Assembly: GCA_036426205.1 (NCBI GenBank) | Contig: WSYH01002495.1 | Coordinates: 1-64,000 of the forward strand | Source of the DNA: Ascaphus truei | Lineage: Eukaryota > Chordata > Amphibia > Anura > Ascaphidae | Direction of reading: 5' to 3' | Length of the DNA: 64,000 nucleotides | Part shown: positions 10,980-20,909 of the stretch, piece by piece | How the letters are laid out: every line of letters starts with the position of its first letter | Numbering within the stretch: position 1 is the stretch's first letter | The notes under the pieces: generated by a model | The model's input: the letters and a program-made list of their open reading frames with translations, nothing else | Database searches by the model: none | What the model was told of the DNA's origin: nothing | Translations under genes and position numbers: made by a program

Positions 10980-11490
10980 GTACCTCACTATCTCCTTTAA
11001 TTCAGATGCAAGACTGAAATCTTGTAAAACTATGGAGTCCTCCAAGGCTTGTTTGGCTTCGTTAAGCTGCACTCTTAAATCTGCAATCTTTAACTGTAAT
11101 TTCCTTGATTTCGCGGCATCCGCTGTTATATCCATGCTAACAATTGGCTCTCGCAGCTCAGAGACTATTTCTGCCACAATCTGAATTCTCCGGTCATCAT
11201 CTTTAACAATACGGAGCAATAATTCCACTAGACACGTTATAAGGGAAGTTGGTGTATTAGGTATCACAAGCATCTCTTGTAGGACAGCAAGAAGGCGTTT
11301 CCTGCCTACTTCTTCACTGGTATCTAGACAGCCGACTATAAGAATCAGCTGCTGACCTATAAATTCTTTAGTCAGCATGTCTTCAATTTGTGTCATATCC
11401 GCTTTTTGTTCTTCTGTGAGAACAGCAGGGTTTTGAAGATAACTTAAGAGATAGTCTGTATAGACAGCGGGCTCTGGTAAAACGTGTTCC
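10980..11490 (-). other. Segment resembling condensin subunit NCAPG
   Basis: About 165 residues, from LPEPAVYTDYLLSYLQ through KEFIGQQLIL, LDTSEEVGRKRLLAVLQE and IVAEIVSELREPIV to LQDFSLASELKE, match what I recognise of vertebrate NCAPG (condensin I CAP-G, HEAT-repeat region plus the following helix). The segment is intronless, in frame with the coiled coil upstream, and lies between LTRs. It is therefore a captured copy, not the native gene. The assignment is from memory of family motifs; a protein search would settle it. Confidence 0.7.
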
Positions 11491-11609
11491 AGTGCAGCCT
11501 CCCCTTCATCATCCTTTGACTTTATCTCTACCGCCACCTTTTCCTTGGACTGCTTCAGTGACCCAAACGTCTGTCTTGGGCTTGTAAGCTTTTCCTCCAG
11601 CTTCATCTG

Positions 11610-11790
11610 AGAAACCTCCTGCTGGACAGCAGTAGAGTCCAACGTAGCGTCCCGCTCAGACTTTAGAGACTCAAGCTCCTTGCCTAGGTTACACTTTTGT
11701 TTCTCCGCCATCCTACGGCCAGCCCGCTCAGACTCCAGGTCCTTCCTCAGGTCTTGAAGCAGTCCTTCTGCCTTTCTTCTTTCACTCAGT
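11610..11790 (-). other. Segment resembling non-muscle/smooth myosin II rod
   Basis: The complement reads KDLESERAGRRMAEKQK, then a GKELESL core, then ATLDSTAVQQE. These match a distinctive stretch of the class II myosin heavy-chain rod of non-muscle or smooth-muscle type. It joins NCAPG-like sequence within about 40 codons. Generic coiled-coil similarity is the alternative, but the DSTAxQQE motif makes chance resemblance less likely. Confidence 0.55.
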
Positions 11791-12339
11791 GCGGCTGCTA
11801 GTTCATCTTAGTTAGAATTGAGTCGCGATTCTACGTCTCCTAGCAGACTCAGAGCAAGGCTTAAATCTGTCTCTCTTTCTTTATTCTGGACCTGCAGCTG
11901 CTGGTGCTCCTCCCGGACCTTGTCTAGCTCCAGCTGTAGCCGGGCCCCCTCATTGGTCATGTAGTCCAGCCGCTTGTGGATATCAGCCATCTCAGTTTCA
12001 TGGTGCAACATCAGGACGGACACCTCCTCCGTCTTGGCGCGCTGCATCTCGTGCTCAGCCATCTGCATTTGCAGCTCTTCAATCTGATGCTGCCAGTCCC
12101 TTCTCAGGGCCTTCACCTCTTCCCGGTGCTTATTCTGGGTTTGCATCAACGCCTCCTCCATCTTTTTGAGCTCTGCAGTTCTTCATGCTGTTCTGTGGGG
12201 ACATACTGGGTACTCAGCCGTTCCTGTAGCACTCGCTGCTTCTCCTTGGCTGCTTGCAGACTTGCATGTAGCTCTTGCAGCTGGCTCTGCCATAAGTGCG
12301 TTGCCTGTGTGTGCTGCTGCAGGGAGACACGTTGCATCC

Positions 12340-12925
12340 TCTCTGCATTCTGCAGTGCTTCCTGCACCTCTAGCTTTTCCTGGATCAATTGCTTCTCCAC
12401 TTTTCCTGCTTGGTGGAGCTTCTTATCACCTTTACTGATTTGATCAGTCAAGTCTGAATTTTTCTGCGTCAGACTTACATTCTACTTCTTTACAGTCTCT
12501 AAATCCCTCAGGGCATTCTCATGGGTTTCCTTCAACATACCCAGCTCTGTGTTTAGACTGTGGCCCTCCTGGCGTGAGAGCTCCAGCTCTGTTTTGAGCG
12601 TGCTAGCTTCTTGGTGAGAAACTTCTAAGTCTTTGATGAAGTTTTGCACATCTCTCTGGGACATCTGATAGCATAGTCTCCAGTCAGGACTTGTTCTCTC
12701 TGATTCCATGTTAGCAATTGCGGTGTTGGCCTTATCCAAACTTGTCTTCAGCTCCTCCAACTCACTCCGTAAGAGACGCTCTGTTTTCTTTAACTCCTCA
12801 TACTCTAGTATAGCTGGGAGTATACACCTCTTTACCTCAGCATTAGCTTCTCGCTCCCTATTCAATTGTTCCTGCAAGGCATCATAATCACGGTGGGCAG
12901 TTTGGAGTGCAGAAATCAAGGCCTC
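12340..12925 (-). other. Segment resembling sarcomeric-type myosin II rod
   Basis: The complement has ALQTAHRDYDALQEQ, then SLNTELGMLKETHENAL, then DLTDQISKG and QLIQEKLEVQEAL, in the order found in the distal rod of striated-muscle-type myosin heavy chains. This segment precedes the non-muscle-like segment in the element, the reverse of rod order, so the two pieces look independently acquired or rearranged. It includes the in-frame stop at 12482. Confidence 0.5.
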
Positions 12926-13339
12926 TTTGTCCTGGATCAAGGATTCAGCTTCCCTTTGCTCCTCCTTTTCCTTTGCCACCGTTCCTGTGACAATTCTACC
13001 CATCACTCCGGTCTGCAGCACATCTCGGTGGCTTGCTGACGCCTGTTGTCCTGATATCGCAGGCTCAAGTGGTTCGGTCACTTCCTCTGTGACTTGAAAA
13101 ATATTTTTATTTTTCTTCTTTCTCTTTGTTTTATTAGTTCCAGAGACATCAGTGGTACTGGGCACACACACACTGGACACTTTTGCAGCTTTCATCTGCG
13201 GGTACGTCTCTCTTCTCGGGGCCACATATGCGTCGTCATCATATTCATCATATGGCCTGAAGGGACACTGTTTTGTATGGTTATGTACATTGCAAAACTG
13301 ACACTTGATGGCGGCCATTTTAAAACCCCGTAATTTTTT

Positions 13340-13597
13340 TTTTCATACCTGACGAGGCAGACTTTGCACAACACACGTAAGTTGTATGAGCTTTACAATC
13401 TTTGAACCTTCTGGGTTCTTCTTAGGGCAACTTCTTTGCAAAAATCCATTTTCACTTTCTTTTTTACCAGACAGGGCAAACTTTACCTCACAGCACTTGC
13501 TAGCTGCAAATTCACTCACTTCAGCAAAAAGGCATTAGCTTTACACAGCAATCCTTTCATACCCGACGGGGCAAAATTTACACTCAGCGCTTGCTAG
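13340..13597. repeat. Leader with three degenerate ~100-bp repeats
   Basis: Between the 5' LTR and the start codon, a motif like ACC(A/C/T)GACGGGGCAAA followed by GCTTGCTAGCTG recurs near 13347, 13466 and 13565. This is where a primer-binding site and packaging leader would lie. No tRNA-complementary site was recognised. Confidence 0.5.
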
Positions 13598-14203
13598 CTG
13601 TAACGTTCAACTATAGTGGTTTATTAGCCACGACCAAAATAAAGTACGGTTGCACTGTCTCTTTAAGAAACTACTTTCTTGAAAATTAAAGCCTGTTCCC
13701 TTTAGGGAAACTAACTCACTTCTTGAGCCCTTACTAACAAGACAGCCAGCTAATCTGGTCATGCCCAAAACATATGCAACACAAAGTATAATCAATAAGT
13801 GTAATAATAAAGTCTTATCTGTTGCAGCTCCAAACAGCAAACAGGAACACGGTTCCGGGGAGCAGGCTGTGTCCAGCCTCGCAGCAATCTGTATCTTTAT
13901 CCTGGGTTGGGGTCCCAGCTGGTCCCAGCAGCCTAGCTCCTCGCAGGACTGGGGGACCAGAGCTGCAGCAGCTGCTACGGCTTCCAAGCCGGGAGAGTTC
14001 TCTCCACCTTCCTGTGGAAAAACAAGCTCACCTTGTGTGAGCAACTTCCTGCTTTTTAAAGCACTTGTTTCACTCATGAGTTCAGCCCCTGTTTAATCAG
14101 TCTTCAGCTGTGCTTCTCTGTCTGTGGAGATTAACACTCAGTGATCTGGCTGCAGCATCTCTCTTTCACTGTCACAGCCTACTGAGTCAGTGACTCTGTC
14201 ACA
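13598..14203 (-). repeat. 5' LTR of the host-gene-bearing element
   Basis: On the element strand it begins TGTGACAGAGTCACTG (14203) and contains AATAAA about 20 bases before its 3' end (13619-13624). It aligns with the left LTR throughout. A TA-rich microsatellite abuts the outer end, so the target duplication cannot be read. Confidence 0.7.
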
Positions 14204-14239
14204 ATATATATACATATATACACACACACACACACACAG
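14204..14239. repeat. TA/CA microsatellite
   Basis: (TA)n is followed by (CA)n, directly outside the LTR. Confidence 0.9.
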
Positions 14240-14344
14240 GTAAATCCCGTTATAACGCGTCCTCGGGGTCCACCCCGAGACCACAGCGTTAGTAACAGGG
14301 TCGCGGGGAAAAAAATGGCCGCCGCATCAGCGCATATTCACCCC

Positions 14345-14810
14345 GCGGGACAGGAGATGGGAGCGGGGATGTCCCTCCGGTCCCCGTTTTCCCCTGTCAC
14401 CGCGTGACAGGCCGCGTGACAGGAGATGGGAGGGGGGATGCCACTCCGGTCCCGGCTTCCCCCTGTCACCGCGTGACAGGAAATGGGAGGGGGGATGCCC
14501 CTCCGGTCCCGGCTTCCCCCTGTCACCGCGTGACAGGAGATGGGAGGGGGGATGCCCCTCCGTTCCCGGCTTCCCCCTGTCACCGCGGGACAGGAGATGG
14601 GAGGGGGGATGCCCCTCCGGTCCCGGCTTCCCCCTGTCACCGCGTGACAGGAGATGGGAGGGGGGATGCCCCTCCGGTCCCGGCTTCNNNNNNNNNNNNN
14701 NNNNNNNNNNNNNNNNNNNNNNNNNNNNNNNNNNNNNNNNNNNNNNNNNNNNNCGCGTGACAGGAGATGGGAGGGGGGATGCCCCTCCGGTCCCGGCTTC
14801 ACCTTCTCCC
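14345..14810. repeat. 57-bp GC-rich minisatellite with assembly gap
   Basis: At least seven units of about 57 bp share the core CGCGTGACAGGAGATGGGAG followed by a GGATGCCCCTCCGGTCCC stretch. An N run at 14688-14753 interrupts it, so the unit number is not known. Frames read through it in both directions are artefacts of the repeat. Confidence 0.9.
14688..14753. other. Assembly gap (66 N)
   Basis: Sixty-six unknown bases lie inside the minisatellite. The length is slightly more than one repeat unit, but gap sizes are usually estimates. Confidence 0.99.
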
Positions 14811-14837
14811 CACCGTTGTCCCCGCTGCCTGCGCAGG

Positions 14838-14965
14838 AGATGGGGGGGGGAGCGGGTGTTGGTGCTGGTGTGTGTAAGTGTCTGAGAGTGTGTGTAAGTG
14901 TGTAAGTGTCTGTGAGTGTGCGTAAGTGTGTGTAAGTGTGAGCAGTGTGTGCAGTGTATACATAC
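14838..14965. repeat. GTGTAAGT-type simple repeat
   Basis: An irregular (GTGTAAGTGT)n tract. No gene. Confidence 0.8.
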
Positions 14966-15441
14966 ACATATACAAGTCCCCGCTCACGCGGATGTGCGCG
15001 TGCACACACGCAATGCGCTTAGGTAAATAAAAATGTTATACTTTCCCGCTCGCTCAATATTCGGCAATGCCGCCCCGCCCTCACCCCCCTCCCCCCGCAT
15101 GCGAGCAGACGCAGGACACCCGCCACGCATGCTTTGAGCGCCAGCGCACTCAGCGCTAGCGGGGCCGCAGCCTCCACTGGCACAGACCGCGCTCATACTT
15201 GAGTGATGACGTCATCAACTCTCCAAGCATGGGCGCGGTGTCCTGCGAATTTTGCGAGCACGCGTAGGGGGATTGCATGGGGGGCCTGTTGCGCGTGCTT
15301 CGAACACTTTTTTTTTTACTTCCCATGTGCCAACCTTGGGAGAGTGTGCGTGCCCGAGCGCGCGCCGCAAGCGGGGATGTGAGAATTCACTTTGCACAAA
15401 GTGAACTCAGCATGCGCCGCCTGCTCAGCGCTAGCGGGGAC
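14966..15441. other. CpG-rich spacer, partial MITE relic
   Basis: GC-rich DNA has many CpG dinucleotides. A segment at about 15150-15200 shares the string CAGCGCTAGCGGGG and the following bases with 15425-15455, the left side of the neighbouring MITE, so it is probably an older fragment of the same family. No gene was recognised. Confidence 0.4.
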
Positions 15442-15740
15442 GCAGCCATAGGCCGCGCTTATAGTGCCGGCGATGCGTCGTCGCCCGAAAACAAATACAT
15501 TGCCGCCGCGTGCGCTTATAGTGCGCGCGACGACGACAAAGCGATGGAGCGACATCGCCGAAACTGGAAGCCGGCAAAATTTGATTTTTCAAGGGCTGTT
15601 GCGTCACGTGACGGCCCTTGAACAAATCACATTGCCGGAATCTCGCGACCCCGCCGAAACATAACTTTCGCCAGTGGCGACGGGTGACGTCACCCGCCGT
15701 GTCGCCATCGACAGCACTATAGGCACGGCCTTAGGCTGCA
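15442..15740. mobile_element. CpG-rich fold-back MITE
   Basis: The left end GCAGCCATAGGCCGCGC, followed by TTATAGTGCCGGCGATG, is mirrored at the right end by the complement of GCAGCCTAAGGCCGTGC and TATAGTGCTGTCGATGG. The centre is a palindrome around TCACGTGA with TCAAGGGC arms (about 15589-15622). There is no coding capacity. Related ends (CTTAGGCTGC-type) recur at 35456, 43200 and 61340, so this is a dispersed family. The superfamily is not determined. Confidence 0.7.
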
Positions 15741-16273
15741 GCCAGGCAGGGAGCGAGCACGATGGCGCTCGTGCACGGTGACGTCCTGCACTCTGCTTGG
15801 CGATTTGTGGGGGTGTCGGGACCGGGGGTGTCAGGGGGCGCGGCCATGATGTCACAGAGCTGATTCGGCCTCGTTGGGTCGAACCGCTTATGTGACGTGG
15901 CAGCGAACGGCATATTCAAATTTCCTTGTCTTCAGCAAACAGCTAAGCGCTGTGCATGCGCAGGAGCTCGCTCACAGCTGGCCACAACACTGCAACATGT
16001 GTTTCATCATGACAGCACAAGCGCCCTGCGTGCACATCAACCCTGGAACGAGGCTTAACCTGAAACATTTTAACCCATTTGCTGCCAGAGGGGCAGTGAA
16101 AGGGTTAAGCAGTAGCCACGATCCTTACCCCACCCCGTCCTTTTAACATGACGCTACACATCTCAAAATGGGGTAAGAAACGCAAATGAGGGTTTTTCCA
16201 TTCAATGCAAAGAAGCATGTAAAAACTAATGTAAAAATATGACTAAGTTTATTTAAATGCAGAAAAATAATTA
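15741..16273. other. Spacer, no gene seen
   Basis: Mixed-composition DNA without a recognisable domain, RNA gene or terminal repeats. Confidence 0.4.
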
Positions 16274-16275
16274 TA

Positions 16276-16670
16276 CACTGGCGACTACACTTTATTCAGC
16301 TCGGCTAGTCCCACGAATTCCGGTATACCCGGGTGTATTGAGGTTGTGACTGTTTTCTGCCCGAGTGCTTGAGGTATTTTCCCGGCAGGGATTGAAGCAT
16401 TTTATTCCCGCTGGCTGCAATACTGCACAGTACATATATATATACTGCATTACAATTCATGAATTTATGCCATCTGGTAGACACGCGAAGCATTGCAGCC
16501 TATTAAATCCTAATCATTATCATTTAACAGATCAGCCGCCCGTCAGCCAGGCATGAACCCAGGCTGGGAAGGCAAATGCAACGGGGCTTGTCAGAGGTGA
16601 GGAGCGGCGCATTCCAGGTATCTGCCAGGTACATACCGGGTATTTGCTCGAATAAAGTGTGTCGGTGCAG
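16276..16670. mobile_element. TA-flanked MITE, family 1, copy a (395 bp)
   Basis: The left terminus is CACTGGCGACTACACTTTATTC and the right terminus is the complement of CTGCACCGACACACTTTATTC. The dinucleotide TA flanks both ends (16274-16275 and 16671-16672). TA duplication and CA(C/G)T-like ends fit the Tc1/mariner superfamily. Its termini match the MITE at 21949-22219. There is no transposase. Confidence 0.7.
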
Positions 16671-17584
16671 TATTAGTCCAACCCTTTACTAGTTGTGGAC
16701 CTAAATAATTGCTTAGTTTGCTTGTATAGGGTGGGTAGAGCTGTAATGATGCTCAGCTCACCGTACCGCACATCCTCCCTTTAACACCCTTACCATCTCC
16801 TTTCCCTGTGCTGCAGATCGCTGGTCCCCTACCTGGTCAACCCCTCTGTGTGGAGTCGGATCCTGGGGTTGTAAGTAATTGCAGGCTCCAATTAGGGACA
16901 AATAAACTGGGGCCAGCAACAGACCGGCGTATTATGGTCCTTTCCCCGCGGGGTCTCTCAGTACTTGTAGTTCAGGCTCCACTATGTTTACAACCTTAGG
17001 CGGGACAATGGACTACAACGCCCAGCATCCTTTGCGCTCATTCGTCGTAGTCAGTGACACCGGTTATGGTCTGTAACGGTGTGATGACAGCAATCTCAGG
17101 CGATGATAGCGGGCGGCTTCTTATCCCGGGTACGGAATTATGAGTTATGTGTAACCGGCGTGCTATTGTCACCCGTGTTTCTGCCTATGTTGCCGTGTGG
17201 CTGTCCCGGCCGTTATCCGCCTTGTTTGCGCGTTGCCATGGATGCGGGAGGACGCCCGGATATAAACGGACACGCCCCCCACCCCCAAGGAGTATTTACG
17301 TGAGAAGGCGGTCTGGAGAGAGGAAGGAGGAGACCCAGTATGAAATGCACAATGCAACATTGTGTGTATGACGGATACGTTAAATCCTCTGTTCTTGTGG
17401 AATACACCAATTTACAAGCAATGGAGGCATCGCAGCGCATGTAATTTGTTATAAGCAAAGATCATTTCCCTAATGATTCTGCTTTAGAGACAGGTATCAC
17501 ACCTAAATTAGAGATAGCTGCCATTAAAGCCAATGGATATCGCAGATATATTTATATATATTTATTTCATTTTAATTATTTATT
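16671..17584. other. Spacer with promoter-like CpG stretch
   Basis: It contains GACTACAACGCCCAGCATCC at 17011, a close match to the ZNF143/THAP11 site, then CpG-rich DNA to about 17290. This could be a relic or distal promoter, but no first exon can be argued and the short frames here carry no domain. Similar ACTACAACTCCCA strings occur inside repeats elsewhere in the window. Confidence 0.3.
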
Positions 17585-17925
17585 TAATAAAGTACAGTCT
17601 CCGGAAGACCGCTCCCCCTCCCCCCCCCGCCGCAGCACAGGGCCCTCGCGCCGCAGTACAGGGCCCCGCCATAGCGCAGGGTCGTCCTGCCACTCCGCCG
17701 CAGCGCAGGGCCCCGCCACCCCCCCACAGCACAATGACGTCCCCCGCCCCGGGCCGTACCGCCAACCTACCCCCACCTACCTGCCCCCCCGCGCTGCACC
17801 GGGCCATCCCACCAGCCCCCGCAGCATCGGGGGACCCGCAGCCATCACCCCCCTCCACCGCAGCACCACCCCCACCGGCACGCAGTGCCCCCCCCCCTGC
17901 AGCCACATGCCTCACCAATCATCCC
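17585..17925. repeat. C-rich, CCGCAGCNCAGGGCC-like tandem DNA
   Basis: C-rich sequence has loosely repeated CCGCAGCGCAGGGCCC units. The proline/alanine-rich frame through it is a composition artefact. Confidence 0.6.
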
Positions 17926-17984
17926 CAAGGTAAGGCTGATTTATGTATATGTGTATTGGGAGGGGGGGTGTATGTGTATTGGGA

Positions 17985-18266
17985 GGGGGTGTGTGTGCAG
18001 TGTGTGTGCAGTGTGAGCAATGAGCAGTGTGTGTGCAGTGTGAGCAATGAGCAGTGTGTCAGTGTGAGCAATGTGTGCAGTGTGAGCAATGAGCAGTGTG
18101 TGTCAGTGTGAGCAGTGTGTGCAGTGTGAGCAATGAGCAGTGTGCGCAGTGTGAGCAATGAGCAGTGTGTGCAGTGTGTGCAGTGTGAGCAATGAGCAGT
18201 GTGTGCAGTGTGTGCAGTGTGAGCAATGAGCAGTGTGTGTCAGTGTGAGCAATGAGCAGTGTGTGT
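17985..18266. repeat. ~24-bp minisatellite
   Basis: Tandem units of the type TGTGCAGTGTGAGCAATGAG repeat about eleven times with small variations. No coding function. Confidence 0.9.
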
Positions 18267-18679
18267 CATTTCCCAGAATCCCTTGCTGCAGTGGAAGTGC
18301 TGTGTGCTGGATGATAATGGTGAAAGGTGGGGTTGCAGACCTGTCTAAGACATGCAAATGAGCATACAGTAATATTTACAGTTGCTATATGCTTTACTGT
18401 GGATGATTTTTGTCACTTTTTTTTACCCACCATAACCTTAATAATGTGTGGTGAAGACCTACTCTAGTCTCAAACCAGCAAAGCCAGTACAACCAACCTC
18501 ACACTGAAGACAGATTTATTATAAATCATTCTTCCTGGTAATGTACAGGTTATTAAGAATTTATATTAGTGTTAGCTACCCATGAACCGTGGTCTGCCTT
18601 GGAGGGGCTTATGGGCTTATGACACTTTGGCCAAAGTGTTAAACTAAAATGCCATTTTATTCAAAAGAGAGATAGAGAT

Positions 18680-18713
<34 letters not shown>

Positions 18714-18829
18714 ATATATATATAATCTAACATAAAACACAGACAGAGCCCAGTGCTACATCCAGCTCTGTCTGTATTTTATGTTCTGTCTCTGATTTTA
18801 ATCAATAAATGCTGCCACAATGTTTAAGA
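18267..18829. repeat. Spacer with TA microsatellite and small hairpin
   Basis: It starts with TTTCCCAGAATCCCTTGCTG, a string typical of dispersed repeat ends. It holds (TA)n at 18672-18725, then an inverted pair at 18731-18786 (CATAAAACACAGACAGAGC and its complement). No gene was seen. Confidence 0.6.
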
Positions 18830-19430
18830 TGTACACAACACCAGAAATATAGAAGGAGAAAAAACAAAGGGCGCAAAAATGATATAACAGGTGTATATAA
18901 ACAAATGCAAGGATATGCAGCAATGCAAGTTCTGTGTGAGATATCAGGGACCGGATAGGACCTAAAAATGAAAGAAAACAGCCGAATAAGGTGAAGTAAG
19001 TATTTATAGTATCATTAATGGCCGATAGAAATCCTACTTACAATGCACCAGGTAAAAATGGGCATTTCAGGATAGAATCCTACTCTCAGCCGCTGAACTG
19101 GAAACACTGACGCCAGGGTCTGTCGCGCACTCTTTGGAAGACGCCATCTCCTCTCCGGTGCTTGTGCTTCAGACTCCCGCCTCCAAATCTCGCGGTGGTG
19201 GGTAAAATGTTTACCGGATCTTGACGCGGGTGTCCATAGATATCCCCGTCAATGGGATCAGAGTGGCAAATACTATTACCAGTTCAAATTGCCTGCCAAA
19301 GGCTTTAGACTTGCAGCAAAAGTAAGTTCATAAAATTCAGCAACAGGACTGCCTTAGCTTTACGCGTTTCGTCAATGAACTTTGTCAAAGGGTATGACAT
19401 CCTGAAATGCACCAGACGCACGCGCGCGCA
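18830..19430 (-). mobile_element. Penelope-type non-coding repeat, putative
   Basis: This non-coding stretch ends near a motif that on the complement reads TTTGACAAAGTTC, a loop, then GACGAAACGCGT. The same layout occurs at 38801, 40408, 42632 and 60704, the last beside a Penelope-like endonuclease gene. I infer a Penelope-type terminal region. No ORF or TSD was found, so boundaries are approximate. Confidence 0.4.
19366..19390 (-). other. Hammerhead-like core (degenerate)
   Basis: On the complement, a TTGACAA box (two changes from CUGANGA) is followed by a short arm and GAAAC. Stem pairing was judged by eye only. Confidence 0.3.
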
Positions 19431-19526
19431 CCTAGCCGGCCAGGAAAAGCACGGCCGAGCAGGGTACAGCGCTGGAGTGCCAGCGCGCCTCTACCCACCC
19501 TGGACAAGGCCTTAGACTGAGCCCAA

Positions 19527-19797
19527 TTTAGCTTTACGCTTGCTCCCCCTGAGCTTTGAGAGGGAGGGAAGTATTTGAGACAGTAACTGGCAGTTAAATG
19601 AGCAAACAGAGCTGGTGAGCACAGTCACTTCACACAGAGCTTTGGACAAATGCTTTATGACTTTAGCTTTACGCATGCTCCCCCTGAGCATTGCAAGGGA
19701 GGAAAGTATTTGAGACAGTAACTGGCAGTTATATGAGCAGTTAGCAGAGCTGGTGAGCACAGTTATTTCACACTGAGCTTTGGACAAATGCCAAACT
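19527..19797. repeat. Two tandem ~137-bp units
   Basis: The segment starting TTAGCTTTACGCTTGCTCCC repeats once from about 19664. The units share GTATTTGAGACAGTAACTGG and the run ending GGACAAATGC. They differ by about 10 per cent. Origin is unknown. Confidence 0.8.
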
Positions 19798-20163
19798 GAT
19801 GCACACAAACGCTATGACTTCCACATGAATAGCTACATGTGGGTTCATGAGGCATGCACATGAAACATCAGTGCAGTACATAGTAGCAAGATGAGCCATG
19901 CTAGTCATGTTTAAGCCATATAATTGAGTTTCATGTAAACTTTGGAACCCACAAATACTGATTAAATATGATCAGCTGTTAGCTATCATCCTAGTGAGCA
20001 TGTATATATTAAAGGGTGCTCTATACATTACACAAACCTAGGAAAAGCTGTTATTTTTACCTCCAAAGGCTATTTAATGTGACTGACTTATAGCAACCTG
20101 CTTTGTAAACTGTGAAGTCTCAGCATTTATAAATGTTAGAGACTAAACAATATATCTGTCATC
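19798..20163. other. AT-rich spacer, nothing recognised
   Basis: No gene, RNA or repeat boundary is visible. Confidence 0.4.
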
Positions 20164-20168
20164 ATGAC

Positions 20169-20761
20169 TGTAGGCGGATGCTCACAGAGGTATGCAAGAG
20201 AGACTGATTATTGTGAAATTAAAGAAGGCTTTTTATTGCGCCTGTTTCCTTAACATCAGAAACCATCCAAACAAGGGGTAAACAAAGCTTCTATTCATTT
20301 GGGAGTATTTCTAGTGAAACACTATGCAGTTCACAACTCCCTTAGATAAGCATGTCTCCCAGCCCCAAAACATATAGCATGAAATAAGCAGATATAAGAA
20401 GTCTCTTAAGAATGAAAGTCTTATCTGTTCCTTGGAGGGAAAATCTTCTCTGTACCTGGTTCCGCTCCCTTTCCTCAGGGTGTGTCAGCATTCAGGTTTA
20501 GAAGTTTTCCCTGTGTCTTGAAAGCAGCTATGCTGTGTCTTCTGGCAGAGCTCAAGACAGGTTGTGAGAGTAAAGACAATCTCTGCTCTCTCTCCAAAGT
20601 TCAGCTCAGGTATGAGCTAAGGAGTCCCACTTCCTGTCACAAAAGACAGGCTTTTGTAAGCAATCAGGCAGGTGGTGTTTGTTAATTGACTACCAGCAGT
20701 TAACCACCACAATGCTGGATTAGAGGCACATTACTTGAACAGGGATAACTCCCCTGTTACA
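20169..20761 (-). mobile_element. Solo LTR with 5-bp TSD (593 bp)
   Basis: The segment runs from TG (20169) to CA (20761) and is flanked by the duplication ATGAC at 20164-20168 and 20762-20766. A 5-bp duplication and TG...CA ends are standard for LTR elements. AATAAA on the complement (20232-20237) gives the minus orientation. The arrangement, including AAGTCTTATCTGTT followed by a GTGTGTC stretch, resembles the LTRs of the element at 10.2-14.2 kb, so they may be the same superfamily. The interior was presumably lost by LTR-LTR recombination. Confidence 0.85.
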
Positions 20762-20909
20762 ATGACCTACTAGTCTGAAGGCTTTTCAGTACAAAGCAAC
20801 TAGCTACATTATATCAACAGTAGCTAAGATTTAAACATAGTGAGTTCCATTGAAGAGTTACATTATTGGGCACTTTGTCTAACTTGAGCATTTAAAAACA
20901 AGATCTGCT

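Larger units (their letters stand above)
10716..13318 (-). pseudogene. Chimeric zinc-knuckle / coiled-coil / NCAPG-like coding region
   Basis: The start codon at 13318 has A at -3 and begins MAAIKCQFCNVHNHTKQC, a C-x2-C-x4-H-x3-C knuckle-like motif one residue short of the retroviral CCHC spacing. Basic and acidic tracts follow, then several hundred residues of heptad-rich coiled coil, then an NCAPG-like block, then a tail that runs into the LTR. Only three lesions interrupt about 860 codons: an in-frame stop at 12482, a one-base frameshift near 12160 in an A-run, and an in-frame stop at 11808. There are no introns, as expected for sequence captured through RNA. The product, if it was ever made, would be a coiled-coil, nucleic-acid-binding protein. 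The function is unknown. Confidence 0.7.
10189..14203 (-). mobile_element. Non-autonomous LTR element carrying host-derived coding sequence
   Basis: Two direct repeats of about 600 bp (10189-10813 and 13598-14203) flank about 2.8 kb. On the element strand each begins TGTGA, and a purine tract sits directly before the 3' copy, the layout of an LTR retroelement. No protease, reverse transcriptase or integrase is present. Instead the interior is one long, nearly open coding region with a zinc-knuckle-like motif, coiled coil resembling myosin II rod, and a block resembling NCAPG. Mobilisation would need another element's pol. Outer boundaries are uncertain by some tens of bases, because the left flank is AT microsatellite and 10134-10188 may belong to the LTR. 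A solo LTR with similar layout lies at 20169-20761. Confidence 0.75.

Noticed and set aside
10980..11490. A native NCAPG exon of the host
   Set aside because: It is intronless, fused to unrelated coiled coil, flanked by LTRs and followed directly by LTR sequence, so it is a captured copy.
14345..14810. CRISPR-like array
   Set aside because: Repeats are contiguous 57-bp units without unique spacers, in eukaryotic DNA.
17533..18111. 192-codon proline/alanine-rich protein
   Set aside because: It spans AT-rich DNA, a C-rich tract and a minisatellite in turn; composition explains it.
19270..19330. tRNA-like B-box (GGTTCAAATT type)
   Set aside because: Only an AGTTCAAATTG word is present; no A box at the right distance and no cloverleaf.
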